Shown here in pieces: positions 18,294-27,028 of a stretch of DNA of 64,000 nt. Below the pieces are notes generated by a model that was not told the origin of the DNA, searched no databases, and saw only the letters and a program-made list of their open reading frames with translations. Each line of letters starts with the position of its first letter. Within the stretch, counting starts at the first letter, position 1. The translations under genes and the position numbers were made by a program. Source of the stretch: Nocardia altamirensis NBRC 108246 (GTDB lineage Bacteria > Actinomycetota > Actinomycetes > Mycobacteriales > Mycobacteriaceae); the NCBI RefSeq assembly GCF_001612685.1, contig NZ_BDAY01000056.1, forward strand, positions 1-64,000, given 5' to 3'.

Positions 18294-19772
18294 TCAGATT
18301 CGGCTGAGGAGGGTGAGGGGATCCTCTAGGAGGCCTGCGGTGGTGGCGAGGAAGCGGGAGGCGAGCTCGCCGTCGATCATCCGGTGGTCGAAGCTGATGC
18401 CGAGAGTGGTGACCCAGCGGACCGCGAGTTCGTCGCGGAAGACCCACGGGCGTTTACGGATCGAGCCGAGACAGAGAATCGCCGCCTCACCCGGATTCAC
18501 CAGCGGCACACCGGTGTCGACGCCGAACACCCCGACGTTGGTGATGGTGAACGTGCCGCCACGCAGATCGGTCGGGCTTGCGCCGCCCGATCGCGCGGTC
18601 TCGGCGACCCAGCTGATCTCGCGGGTGAGATCACGCAAACTCAACGCCTGTGCCTCTTTGATGTTCGGCACCAACAGCCCGCGGTCGGTGGCCACCGCGA
18701 CGCCCAAGTTCACGTAGTGCTTGGTGACGATCTCCTGATTTGCCTCGTCCCAGAAGGTATTGATGTCCGGGAACTCCGCCAGCGCGGCGAGCACCGACTT
18801 CGCCACCAGCGCGAGCGGCGTGAGGGTCAGTCCGGCAAAGGATTTGGTGGTGCGCAGGTGGTCGAGCAGCTCCATCGACGCGGTGAAATCCAGGGTGACG
18901 AAGGTGCTCGCCTGCGGGATGGTGCGGGCGCTGGCGGTCATGGCGGCCGCGGTGCGCTTGCGAATGCCGCTGATCGGGGTACGCACCTCGCGCGCGGGTT
19001 CGCGGATGACACCGGCCGCCGGATCGGTGACCGCAGGGGCCGTGCGGGTTTCGGGCTGTATGGTCGCGCCCGCCTTGCCGGTCGCGCCTACCTTGCGCGG
19101 CTGGGAAACCGGTACGGCACCGCGCACGTCCTCGACGGTGACCGCGCCGTCCGGTCCGGAGCCCGCGACGAACCACAGGTCGATGCCGATTTCGCGCGCG
19201 AGCCTGCGGGCAGCGGGGGTTGCGGCGGGCCTGGTGACGCCGAGCTGGGGCCGGACCGTGCGCGGCATGCCTTCCGTCGGAGTCGGTTCGGGCTGCCCAT
19301 CGTATTCGGCAGGTGCCGAAATCACGTCTGCACTATCGGGTTTCGCGACGGCGGGGCGACGTCGCCGCGACACGGTCTCGCCCTCCGGCCCGTAGCCGAC
19401 GAGCACCGAAGTGCGCCCGGTGCCGTTCGATTCGGCATGATCCACCGCGGCCTCGGCGCTGCCTGCGTTATCTGCTGCGGGCGGCCCGCTTTCGGCAGGC
19501 GCCTGATCGTCGCGCACCCGGATCAGCGGCGCGCCGACGAGGATGGTGTCCCCCGGCTGCGCGAGCAGCTCGACCACCTGCCCGGCGAACGGTGACGGCA
19601 GCGCCACCACCGCCTTCGCCGTTTCCACCTCGGCGATCGTCTGATTCAGTGCGACCGCGTCGCCGACGCTGACCGACCAGGACACCAGTTCGGCGTCGGC
19701 CAGCCCTTCTCCGAGGTCGGGGAGCCGGAATTCCAGCACCTTGCCCGCCCCTGGCTGGGCGCGATCTTCCAC
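18294..19772 (-). CDS. bkdC: Branched-chain 2-oxoacid dehydrogenase E2 (dihydrolipoyl acyltransferase)
   Basis: A 492-residue E2 core of the BCKDH complex, which passes acyl groups from E1 to CoA on a swinging lipoyl arm. Residues about 11-85 form one lipoyl domain with V-E-T-A-K-A (lipoylated Lys). A Pro/Ala linker follows, then a peripheral-subunit-binding domain (about 200-240) and the catalytic domain ending with the active motif D-H-R-M-I-D-G. GTG 19772 is preferred because AGAGG lies 7 bases upstream; GTG 19787 is also in frame. It is the last gene of the bkdA-bkdB-bkdC operon. A dedicated E3 is not in this window. Confidence 0.93.
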   Translation of the reverse strand: MEDRAQPGAGKVLEFRLPDLGEGLADAELVSWSVSVGDAVALNQTIAEVETAKAVVALPSPFAGQVVELLAQPGDTILVGAPLIRVRDDQAPAESGPPAADNAGSAEAAVDHAESNGTGRTSVLVGYGPEGETVSRRRRPAVAKPDSADVISAPAEYDGQPEPTPTEGMPRTVRPQLGVTRPAATPAARRLAREIGIDLWFVAGSGPDGAVTVEDVRGAVPVSQPRKVGATGKAGATIQPETRTAPAVTDPAAGVIREPAREVRTPISGIRKRTAAAMTASARTIPQASTFVTLDFTASMELLDHLRTTKSFAGLTLTPLALVAKSVLAALAEFPDINTFWDEANQEIVTKHYVNLGVAVATDRGLLVPNIKEAQALSLRDLTREISWVAETARSGGASPTDLRGGTFTITNVGVFGVDTGVPLVNPGEAAILCLGSIRKRPWVFRDELAVRWVTTLGISFDHRMIDGELASRFLATTAGLLEDPLTLLSRI

Positions 19773-19802
19773 GTTGGCACCTCTCACTACGGCGGACCGG
19801 CG

Positions 19803-20786
19803 TCAGGCGGCGAGCGTTCGATCGACCGCGGCGAGAATGCGGTCGGGGTCGGGCAGGTGGAACTTTTCGAGCTTAGCCGGGGGGAACGGGATGTCGAAGC
19901 CACCGACGCGCAGGACCGGCGCCTCGAGATGATAGAAGCACCGTTCGGTGATCCGCGCAGCGATTTCCGCACCGAGACCAGCGAATACCGGCGCTTCGTG
20001 CGTGACGATCAGCCTGCCGGTCTTGGCGACCGATGCCTCGATGGTGTCGAAGTCGATCGGCGACAGACTGCGCAGATCGATCACCTCGAGCGAATGCCCT
20101 TCCTCGGCAGCGATTTTCGCCGCGGACATGGCGGTCTCGACCGTTCCGCCGTACGCGACGACGGTGGCGTCAGTTCCGGCGCGGCACACCACGGCCCGGT
20201 CCGCGGGCAGCCCGCCGTCCCGGTCGAGGGCGAGGAAGTCGACGTCGGCCTTGTCCCAGTAGCGCCGCTTGGGCTCGAAGAAGATCACCGGATCGTCCAT
20301 GGCAATCGCCTGGCGGATCATCAGATACGCGTCGGCGGGGTTGCTCGGCGCGAGCACCCGCAGGCCGGCGGTGTGCGCGAAATACGCCTCCGGTGACTCC
20401 GAATGATGCTCCACCGCGCCGATCCCGCCGCCGAACGGGATGCGAATCGTGATGGGCGCCTTCACCTTTCCCTGCGTCCGATAGTGGATCTTGGCCACGT
20501 GCGAGACGATCTGATCGAACGCGGGATAGACGAACCCGTCGAACTGGATCTCACACACCGGCCGGTAGCCACGCAGCGCCATACCGAAAGCCGTTCCCAC
20601 GATGCCCGATTCGGCAAGCGGCGTGTCGATGACCCGGTTGTCGCCGAAGTCCTTCTGCAAGCTGTCGGTCACCCGGAACACGCCGCCGAGCCTGCCGATG
20701 TCCTCGCCCATCAGCACAACCTTCGGGTCGTCCTCCAGTGCGCGGCGCAGCCCGGTATTGAGGGCGCTGGCGAAAGTAGTGATCAT
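19803..20786 (-). CDS. bkdB: Branched-chain 2-oxoacid dehydrogenase E1 beta
   Basis: A 327-residue E1 beta subunit. Landmarks are the N-terminal M-G-E-D-I-G-R-L-G-G-V-F-R-V-T, D-T-P-L-A-E-S-G-I-V-G-T-A-F-G near residue 57, and E-H-H-S-E-S-P-E-A-Y-F-A-H-T-A-G-L. With E1 alpha it decarboxylates 2-oxo acids from valine, leucine and isoleucine using TPP. The ATG overlaps the bkdA stop by 4 bases (ATGA), so the subunits are translationally coupled in equal amounts. AAGGAG precedes the start. Confidence 0.94.
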   Translation of the reverse strand: MITTFASALNTGLRRALEDDPKVVLMGEDIGRLGGVFRVTDSLQKDFGDNRVIDTPLAESGIVGTAFGMALRGYRPVCEIQFDGFVYPAFDQIVSHVAKIHYRTQGKVKAPITIRIPFGGGIGAVEHHSESPEAYFAHTAGLRVLAPSNPADAYLMIRQAIAMDDPVIFFEPKRRYWDKADVDFLALDRDGGLPADRAVVCRAGTDATVVAYGGTVETAMSAAKIAAEEGHSLEVIDLRSLSPIDFDTIEASVAKTGRLIVTHEAPVFAGLGAEIAARITERCFYHLEAPVLRVGGFDIPFPPAKLEKFHLPDPDRILAAVDRTLAA

Positions 20787-21895
20787 GAAGGGACTCCTTC
20801 CGGTCGCGCGGCAGCCTCGCTGGGATCGCCAGCCAAGTACTCCGCGTACTCCCGCCGCTCTTCGGTGATGAGCGCGTGCGGGGTGGCATACACGTTGTCG
20901 AACATGTCCATCGGTGCGGGATCGGGCATTTCGATGGTCGCGGTGCGCACTTGGCGCGCGACCTCGTCGGCATGGTCGGCGACCCGACGCTGGAACGCAT
21001 CGTCGAACTGCGACTCGCGTTCCAGCAGCCTGCGCAGCCGATCGATCGGATCGCGCCGGGCCCACTGCTCGTTCTCCGCGGACGAGCGGTAGCGCGTCGG
21101 GTCGTCGGCCGTGGTGTGCGGGCCCATCCGATAGGTGATCGCCTCGATGAACGAGGGCCCACCGCCGGCGCGGGCGCGCGCCACCGCCTGCCTGGTGACC
21201 GCGAGCACCGCGAGCACATCGTTGCCGTCGACCTGGACGCCGGGCATCCCGTATCCGTAGGCGCGCCGCACGATCGGCGTCTGGCTCTGCACCCGGACCG
21301 GCTCGCTGATCGCCCAGTGATTGTTCTGGCACAGGAACACCACCGGCGCGCTCCAGCTCGCCGCGAAGCCGAGCGCCTCGGCGATATCGCCCTGACTGCT
21401 CGCGCCGTCGCCGAAGTAGGCGATGGTCGCGATCTCGGCGCCGTCCAGGTGCGCGGCGTAGGCGTAGCCGGTCGCGTGCAGACCCTGCGAGCCGACGATG
21501 ATGTTCGGGTTGGTCATGTTGACCGCGTCCGGATCCCAGCAGGAGTGCGCGACACCGCGCCACATGCGGGTGATCTCGGTGGGATGCACGCCGCGGCAGT
21601 AGGCGACGGCCGCCTCGCGGTAGCTGCAGAACACATAGTCGTCGGGGTGCAGGGCGTGCGCCGAACCGACCTGGGTGGCCTCCTGGCCGAGCAGCGGGGC
21701 CCACAGTCCCAGTTGGCCTTGGCGCTGCAATGCGGTCGCCTCGGTGTCGATGCGCCGGGTGACCACCATGTCCTCGTACAGCGCGCGTAGCTCGTCCGGG
21801 CCGACGTCGGCGACCAGGGCGGCGTTCTCCCGATCGAGGACGCGGCGACCGTCGGGCTGGACCAATTGCACCGGGTATTCGACCTTCTCTGGCAT
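20783..21895 (-). CDS. bkdA: Branched-chain 2-oxoacid dehydrogenase E1 alpha
   Basis: A 370-residue E1 alpha subunit. The TPP/Mg motif is G-D-G-A-S-S-Q-G-D followed by the downstream Q-N-N; G-Q-E-A near residue 80 and the phosphorylation-loop-type Y-R-M-G-P-H-T-T-A-D-D-P region are also conserved. ATG 21895 follows GAGGAGG at good spacing. It is first in the operon and divergent from an Lrp-type regulator; the 171-base gap carries candidate operators. Products feed isobutyryl-CoA to IcmF and branched starters to fatty acid synthesis. Confidence 0.94.
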   Translation of the reverse strand: MPEKVEYPVQLVQPDGRRVLDRENAALVADVGPDELRALYEDMVVTRRIDTEATALQRQGQLGLWAPLLGQEATQVGSAHALHPDDYVFCSYREAAVAYCRGVHPTEITRMWRGVAHSCWDPDAVNMTNPNIIVGSQGLHATGYAYAAHLDGAEIATIAYFGDGASSQGDIAEALGFAASWSAPVVFLCQNNHWAISEPVRVQSQTPIVRRAYGYGMPGVQVDGNDVLAVLAVTRQAVARARAGGGPSFIEAITYRMGPHTTADDPTRYRSSAENEQWARRDPIDRLRRLLERESQFDDAFQRRVADHADEVARQVRTATIEMPDPAPMDMFDNVYATPHALITEERREYAEYLAGDPSEAAARPEGVPS

Positions 21896-22066
21896 CGGTG
21901 ACCGCCTCCTCACCCTGGCTGCCGGCGGGCCTGGCTGCTGCCCGGTTCCGCCGCGCATGTGCTCTACCTCACAGCATCCACGATAATGCGATGTGCGCAA
22001 GCGAACGACACGCGAATGCGCAGAATGCTCAATTCTGGACGGTCGGTTGGTGTCATACTGCGTCGC
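21896..22066. promoter_or_regulatory. bkd / lrp divergent control region
   Basis: A perfect inverted repeat CAGAAT-N5-ATTCTG sits at 22021-22037, 30 bases before the regulator ATG. TGCGCA occurs at 21994-21999 and 22017-22022. Lrp/AsnC proteins often bind such arrays between themselves and their targets, so this is the likely operator for both directions. Confidence 0.5.
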
Positions 22067-22558
22067 ATGACCAGAGAAACGGTCGATGTGACCTTGGACG
22101 CCACTGATGCCCGACTGCTGCTGGAACTGGTCGCCAATCCGAGAGCAACGGGCGTCGAGCTGGCCGCACGGCTCGGGCTGTCCCGCAATACCGTGCAGGC
22201 CAGGCTCGCCCGCTGGGAGGCGGGCGGCGTGCTCGGCAGTTTCGAGCGCAGGGTGCGGCCGCGCGCCCTCGGCTATCCGCTGTCGGCCTTCGTCGCGGTG
22301 GTCGTCGATCAACACCAATTGGATTCGGTGGTAGACGAACTCGCCGAGGTGCCCGAGGTGACCGAGGTCTGCGGCATGACCGGTCTCACCGATCTGACGG
22401 TCAGGGTGGTCGCCAGGGACGCCGACGATTTGTACCGAATCGCCGGACAGATATTGAAGATTCCCGGCGTCGAGCGGACCAACATGGCGCTGGTGATGCG
22501 CGAACTGGTCGGCCCGCGCACCGCGCCGCTGTTGGATCGGCTCGCCGGAACCAACTGA
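22067..22558 (+). CDS. bkdR: Lrp/AsnC-family regulator (probable BkdR)
   Basis: A 163-residue regulator. The N-terminal HTH covers residues about 10-60 (D-A-T-D-A-R-L-L-L-E-L, then L-A-A-R-L-G-L-S-R-N-T-V-Q-A-R). The C-terminal RAM/AsnC ligand domain has V-C-G-M-T-G-L-T-D-L-T-V-R-V near residue 105. Being divergent from bkdA, it probably activates or represses bkd in response to branched-chain amino acids, as BkdR does in other bacteria. The gene name rests on context, not proof. Confidence 0.88.
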   Translation: MTRETVDVTLDATDARLLLELVANPRATGVELAARLGLSRNTVQARLARWEAGGVLGSFERRVRPRALGYPLSAFVAVVVDQHQLDSVVDELAEVPEVTEVCGMTGLTDLTVRVVARDADDLYRIAGQILKIPGVERTNMALVMRELVGPRTAPLLDRLAGTN

Positions 22559-22649
22559 GCAGGCGACATTCGCGTAGGTCGCGAGCGTACGGCCCATGGT
22601 GGCCGAGATTCTCGGTCAGGCACCGGTACCGCCTCGCTAAGGTGCGGGG

Positions 22650-23456
22650 ATGGAGATTTCGGGCAAGGTTGCGATCGTGACGGGGGCCGGGGCTGGTATC
22701 GGTGCGGCGCTGGCGCGCGGGCTGGTCGCGGCGGGCGCGCGCGTGGTGCTCGCCGATCTCGACGCGGGCGCAGCGGCGCAGGTTGCCGAATCGCTCGGCG
22801 CGGCCGCGGTCGCGGTGGGCGGTGATGTCGCCGACGAGCAGGTGATTCGCGAGCTGATCGAGCGCGCGGCCGCCGAATTCGGCCCGGTGGACCTGTATTT
22901 CGCGAACGCGGGGATCGGCGGCGGCGCCGGCCTCGACAGCACCGACGCGCAGTGGGCGGCAGCGCTCGAGGTCAACGTGCTCGCCCATGTGCGCGCGGCG
23001 CGACTGTTGGTGCCCGAGTGGCTGTCTCGCGGCAGCGGCTACTTCGTGTCCACCGCCTCGGCGGCGGGCTTGCTCACCCAGCTCGGCTCCGCGCCATACG
23101 CGGTCTCCAAACATGCCGCGGTCGGATTCGCCGAGTGGTTGTCGGTCACCTACGGCGACAAAGGCATTCGGGTGAGCTGTGTCTGCCCGATGGGCGTCGA
23201 CACCCAGCTCCTGCACTCGGGTCTCGGCGCATCGGAGCACTCCGCCGAGGCGGAACTGGCCATCAAAGCGGTGACCACCGCAGGCAAGGTGCTTTCCCCC
23301 GACGAGGCCGCCGAGGTCGTCCTAGCAGGTGTCGACGCCGAGCACTTTCTGATCCTCCCCCACCCCGAGGTCCTGAAGATGTACCGCTACAAGGGTTCCG
23401 ACTACGACCGCTGGATCGACGGCATGCGTCGCTTCCAGGCCGCGCTGCTCGGCTGA
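22650..23456 (+). CDS. Short-chain dehydrogenase/reductase
   Basis: A 268-residue classical SDR. It has T-G-A-G-A-G-I-G (NAD(P) motif, residues 11-18), N-A-G near 90, catalytic Ser in S-T-A-S-A-A-G, and Y-A-V-S-K (Tyr/Lys). Asp in L-A-D-L-D after the second strand suggests NAD rather than NADP preference. It oxidises or reduces an alcohol/ketone pair; the substrate is unknown. It converges on the hydrolase gene with a 2-base gap. Confidence 0.9.
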   Translation: MEISGKVAIVTGAGAGIGAALARGLVAAGARVVLADLDAGAAAQVAESLGAAAVAVGGDVADEQVIRELIERAAAEFGPVDLYFANAGIGGGAGLDSTDAQWAAALEVNVLAHVRAARLLVPEWLSRGSGYFVSTASAAGLLTQLGSAPYAVSKHAAVGFAEWLSVTYGDKGIRVSCVCPMGVDTQLLHSGLGASEHSAEAELAIKAVTTAGKVLSPDEAAEVVLAGVDAEHFLILPHPEVLKMYRYKGSDYDRWIDGMRRFQAALLG

Positions 23457-23458
23457 GG

Positions 23459-24622
23459 TCAACGGACCTCGCTGATCTCCGTCTCGGTCGGCGGCTGATC
23501 GAGGAGCGTGCCGGTCCGATCGCGGAGGAACTTGTCGAACATGGCCGCGACGTAGCCGCGCACCACGATCGACGCCCGATCGGCGGGGACGGGTCCGATG
23601 TAGGTCTTGGCGGCCTCCCTGGCCACCGCAGGGACCAGCTGCGGGAAGTCGGTGAAGTCGTAGTGCGCCGAATCCCGCAGCAGCAGTTCACGTTTCCAGC
23701 CGGTCGCGTGCTGCCAGAAGGCATCGAGCGAGGGCCGCGCATCGCCGACGTCGGTGGCCTGCTTGCTCGTCAGCACCAGCACAGGCCGATCGACGCCCTC
23801 GGTGGCCGCGCGGCCGAACAGCTCGTCGACGCCGAGCTGACCGTCGAGATCGATCGCGGCGTCGATGCGGCGGTCGTTGTAAATCGACTCGACCGCGGTG
23901 TATCCCCCGGACGAGTGACCGACGAAGCCGATCCGATCCAGGTTCAAAGCTCCCGCGAGACCCCGAGGCAGGTTGCGGCGCTTGGCATCCGGGTTGCCGC
24001 CACCCGCCAGCTGAGTCAGCGCGTCCAGCACGAACGGAGTGTCGGCGAGACGCGCCGCCATGTACTTCTGTCGAAGCTCCTTGTCGAAGGCAGGCGTAGG
24101 CGCGGCCGGAACGATCCTGCCCTCGGGGAACTCCACCGGGACCTCGTAGGTGTAGTCGACCGTCACCACCACATAGCCCCGGCTGGCCAGCTCCTCGGCA
24201 ACGCCGGTACCGAGCACCCGCCAAGACCCGGCCCCCGGCGCGTAGAGCACCACCGGATACGCCGACCCAGCCAGCGCGGGCGCGCCGGTATGCGAGTTCG
24301 TGAACAGGCCGGGCAGCGGGGCCCCCAGACGCTGCTCCAGCCCGGGGACCAGCTCCTTGGACAGGTAATGCGCACGCGGATGCTTGTCGACGTCGGTGGC
24401 CGGGTAGAACACCGTCACCATCAGCTCACGCGGCCGCTCGGGAACGAACAGATCGGGCCGACCGGCATCGACCAGATGCAGCGACGTTGAGCCGACCGGC
24501 AATTGGCCGCTCGGCCGCGGCAATACCGTCGGCCCCAACGGTGCACCGCCCGACCCTGCGGGATTGCCCGCTACCAGTGCGCACGCGGACAGCACCACAA
24601 TTGCCATGCGTCTGAACAACAT
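23459..24622 (-). CDS. Secreted alpha/beta hydrolase (PAF-acetylhydrolase/lipase-like)
   Basis: A 387-residue esterase or lipase. Residues 1-27 look like a signal peptide (basic L-F-R-R, then an Ala/Val-rich core). The nucleophile elbow is G-H-S-S-G-G; the acid is probably in D-L-D-G-Q and the His in S-A-H-Y-D-F. Y-A-P-G-A-G forms the oxyanion strand. This layout resembles bacterial platelet-activating-factor acetylhydrolase-like enzymes. The start is uncertain: ATG 24622 has GGGGGA unusually close, and an ATG 15 bases downstream is also possible. Confidence 0.83.
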   Translation of the reverse strand: MLFRRMAIVVLSACALVAGNPAGSGGAPLGPTVLPRPSGQLPVGSTSLHLVDAGRPDLFVPERPRELMVTVFYPATDVDKHPRAHYLSKELVPGLEQRLGAPLPGLFTNSHTGAPALAGSAYPVVLYAPGAGSWRVLGTGVAEELASRGYVVVTVDYTYEVPVEFPEGRIVPAAPTPAFDKELRQKYMAARLADTPFVLDALTQLAGGGNPDAKRRNLPRGLAGALNLDRIGFVGHSSGGYTAVESIYNDRRIDAAIDLDGQLGVDELFGRAATEGVDRPVLVLTSKQATDVGDARPSLDAFWQHATGWKRELLLRDSAHYDFTDFPQLVPAVAREAAKTYIGPVPADRASIVVRGYVAAMFDKFLRDRTGTLLDQPPTETEISEVR

Positions 24623-24704
24623 TCCCCCACACCACTAGCGATTCGAGCGCGGCACTCCCGGACCGCTCAGTCGACGCTAACAGGTAAAGCGTTGCGCGGC
24701 AGGT

Positions 24705-25127
24705 CTAGCCGGTGACGAGGGCGCCTGCGGCGGTCCGGATCACCTCGGGAATCTCGACGGGTTTGCGGGTCGCCGAGTCGACGTAGACGTGCACGAAGGT
24801 GCCGGTGGCGGCCAGTTCGAGGTCGCCGTCGGCCTCGCGGAAGATCGCCAGGTCATAGGTGATGCTCGACCGGCCGAGCCGCGAGATGCGCAAGCCGACC
24901 TGCAGCTGGTCGGGGAAGCTGAGCGAGCCGACGTATTGGCACGAGGTCTGCGCGACCACGCCGAGCGCGGGCAACTCGCGGATGTCGGCGCCGGTGGCAT
25001 GCATCAACCACGCGTTGACCGCGGTGTCGAAGTACGAGTAGTAGGTCACGTTGTTCACGTGCCCGTAGTGGTCGTTGTCCGACCACCGGGTCGGCATCGG
25101 CCAGAGGACCGGATACTGCTGTGTCAC
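24705..25127 (-). CDS. Acyl-CoA thioesterase, hot-dog fold
   Basis: A 140-residue protein of the 4-hydroxybenzoyl-CoA thioesterase / YbgC type. The signature R-W-S-D-N-D-H-Y-G-H-V-N-N is at residues 14-26, with the Asp that acts in thioester hydrolysis. It should cleave an acyl-CoA in the cytoplasm; chain specificity is unknown. Its GTG start overlaps the stop of the upstream AraC-type regulator by 4 bases, so the two are coupled. Confidence 0.87.
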   Translation of the reverse strand: MTQQYPVLWPMPTRWSDNDHYGHVNNVTYYSYFDTAVNAWLMHATGADIRELPALGVVAQTSCQYVGSLSFPDQLQVGLRISRLGRSSITYDLAIFREADGDLELAATGTFVHVYVDSATRKPVEIPEVIRTAAGALVTG

Positions 25128-26077
25128 CCGGCCGACGATAGCTCAGCCGAAGTGGCGCCCTGGCGGTGGTCGCGGGGGCTTACGCCGAAATGGCGTTTGA
25201 AGGCCGTGCTCAGCGCGAAGGCGCTGCCGTAACCGACTTGGCGGGCGATGGATTCGATGGTGGCGTCGGACTCGGCGAGCAGGTCGGCGGCCAGTGCGAG
25301 GCGCCATTCGGTGAGGAACGCCATCGGCGGCTCCCCGACCAGATCGGTGAAGCGACGGGCGAGCGCGGCACGAGACACCCCGACCGCCTCGGCAAGCCCG
25401 GCCACCGTCCAGCCGTGCGCCGGATTGTGTTGCAGCAGCCGCAGCGCCTTGCCGACCAACGGGTCGCTGTAAGCGTGGTACCAGGCGGGCGCGTCGTTGC
25501 GGGCGAACCAGGCGCGCAGAGCGGCGATCAGCACCATGTCGAGCAGCCGGTCGAGCAGGACGCCCTGCGCAGGCTCGTCCTTGACGGCCTCGTCGACCAG
25601 GATGTCGAGAATGCGGGTGTCGAAATCGCCGCGCTGCAGCACGATGACCGGCGGCAGGGCGCGCAGCAGCCGCTGGCTTGCCGCGCCGGCCGACTCGTAG
25701 GTTCCGGTCACCATCATGGTGGCCCCGTCGGCGGCGGTGCCCCACTGCCGGACGCCGAGACTCAGTGTCTCGCACAGGACTTCACCATCGGCGGTCTTGG
25801 TCACGTTGCCAGGATGGATGTAGATCTGTGGCGCGGTGGTCGGCTCGTCGGCGACGGTGTAGTGGTCGGGTCCGCGGAAAATCGCGACATCACCCTCGCA
25901 GACCTGCCTCGGCGCGTTCTTGCCCAGCATGATCCAGCCGTCGCCGCGCACCATCGAAACCACGGTGAGCGGGGCCTCGTCCTGAATGTGCAGTGACCAG
26001 GGCGGTTCGAGCAGCGAACACATGAGAAACGCGCCTCGGGCACGTGGACCTTCGAGCAGACTGGCGAGCGCATCCAC
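25124..26077 (-). CDS. AraC-family regulator with cupin sensor domain
   Basis: A 317-residue regulator. Residues about 1-180 form a cupin (R-G-A-F-L-M, then P-P-W-S-L-H), typical of the AraC cupin-6 group. Residues about 205-305 hold two HTH units (W-T-V-A-G-L-A-E-A-V-G-V-S-R-A-A-L and I-E-S-I-A-R-Q-V-G-Y-G-S), and the end matches the AraC signature (F-K-R-H-F-G-V-S-P-R-D). GTG 26077 gives the family N-terminus (D-A-L-A-S-L-L-E-G-P-R-A-R-G); upstream in-frame starts are less likely. It lies divergent from an NmrA-like reductase, its probable target, and is coupled to a thioesterase. Confidence 0.85.
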   Translation of the reverse strand: MDALASLLEGPRARGAFLMCSLLEPPWSLHIQDEAPLTVVSMVRGDGWIMLGKNAPRQVCEGDVAIFRGPDHYTVADEPTTAPQIYIHPGNVTKTADGEVLCETLSLGVRQWGTAADGATMMVTGTYESAGAASQRLLRALPPVIVLQRGDFDTRILDILVDEAVKDEPAQGVLLDRLLDMVLIAALRAWFARNDAPAWYHAYSDPLVGKALRLLQHNPAHGWTVAGLAEAVGVSRAALARRFTDLVGEPPMAFLTEWRLALAADLLAESDATIESIARQVGYGSAFALSTAFKRHFGVSPRDHRQGATSAELSSAG

Positions 26078-26100
26078 GTGACCAAGCGTAGACGATCGCA

Positions 26101-26110
26101 CATGATCATG
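26101..26110. promoter_or_regulatory. Palindrome in araC / reductase divergent gap
   Basis: CATGATCATG is a perfect 10-bp palindrome in the middle of the 81-base gap between the AraC-type gene and the reductase gene. It is a candidate operator. Confidence 0.3.
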
Positions 26111-26158
26111 AGCTGCTGAACTATGTTCCGTCTCGGCGCAGGCCGGTGTACTCATGTC

Positions 26159-26998
26159 ATGACAAACAACACCGCACACCAGCTCCTCATCCTCGTCACC
26201 GGCGGCACCGGCAAGACCGGCAGCCGAGTCGCCACCCGGCTCGCGCAGGCGGGCCACTCGGTCCGCGTCGGCTCGCGCACCGCGCCGATCCCGTTCAGCT
26301 GGGAGGACCGCGGCACCTGGGCTGCGGCGCTGGCCGACGTGCACGTCGTTTACGTCGCGTACCAGCCCGATCTCGCGGTGCCGGGCGCTCCGGAGACCCT
26401 GCAGGCATTCACGGTCGCGGCCAAGCTCGCCGGTGTGCGCACGCTGGTGCTGCTGTCCGGTCGCGGCGAGCCGGAGGCGGTGGAATGCGAGGAGATCGTG
26501 CGGGAATCCGGACTCGACTGGACCATCGTGCGATGCAGCTTCTTCGCCCAGAACTTCAGCGAGGGCGCGTTCACCGACCTCGTCATCGCCGGCGAAGTCG
26601 CGCTGCCCAACGGCAATGTTCCCGAGCCGTTCGTCCACGCCGACGACATCGCCGATGTCGCGGTCCTGGCACTCACCGAGGACGGACACCACGGCGAGCT
26701 GTACGAGCTGACCGGGCCGCGCGCGCTCACCTTCGCCGAGGCGGTCGGCGAGATCGCCGAGGTGACCGGCCGCGAGATCGCGTTCATTCCGGTGAGCCGC
26801 ACGGAATTCGTTGCGGCACTGACCGATTTCCAGCTGCCCGCCGACGCGGTCAGCCTGCTCGACTACCTGTTCGGCACCATTCTGGACGGCAGGAACAGCA
26901 AGACCGCCGACGGTGTGCAGCGGGCACTCGGGCGGGCGCCCAAGGATTTCACCGAGTATGTGCAGGAGACCGCCGCCACCGGGGTGTGGAACGGATAG
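26159..26998 (+). CDS. NAD(P)-binding NmrA-like oxidoreductase
   Basis: A 279-residue atypical SDR. The N-terminal strand carries T-G-G-T-G-K-T-G (residues about 13-20), the motif of NmrA/QOR2-type proteins; V-L-L-S-G-R-G replaces the Ser/Tyr pair of classical SDRs, and R-C-S-F-F-A-Q-N-F is typical of the group. It may reduce a quinone or enone or act as a redox sensor. It is the likely target of the divergent AraC-type regulator. ATG 26159 places the Rossmann motif at normal depth; a start at 26123 adds 12 residues. Confidence 0.83.
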   Translation: MTNNTAHQLLILVTGGTGKTGSRVATRLAQAGHSVRVGSRTAPIPFSWEDRGTWAAALADVHVVYVAYQPDLAVPGAPETLQAFTVAAKLAGVRTLVLLSGRGEPEAVECEEIVRESGLDWTIVRCSFFAQNFSEGAFTDLVIAGEVALPNGNVPEPFVHADDIADVAVLALTEDGHHGELYELTGPRALTFAEAVGEIAEVTGREIAFIPVSRTEFVAALTDFQLPADAVSLLDYLFGTILDGRNSKTADGVQRALGRAPKDFTEYVQETAATGVWNG

Positions 26999-27028
26999 CG
27001 CCTGCGGCACATCGGTACCGTCGGATTG

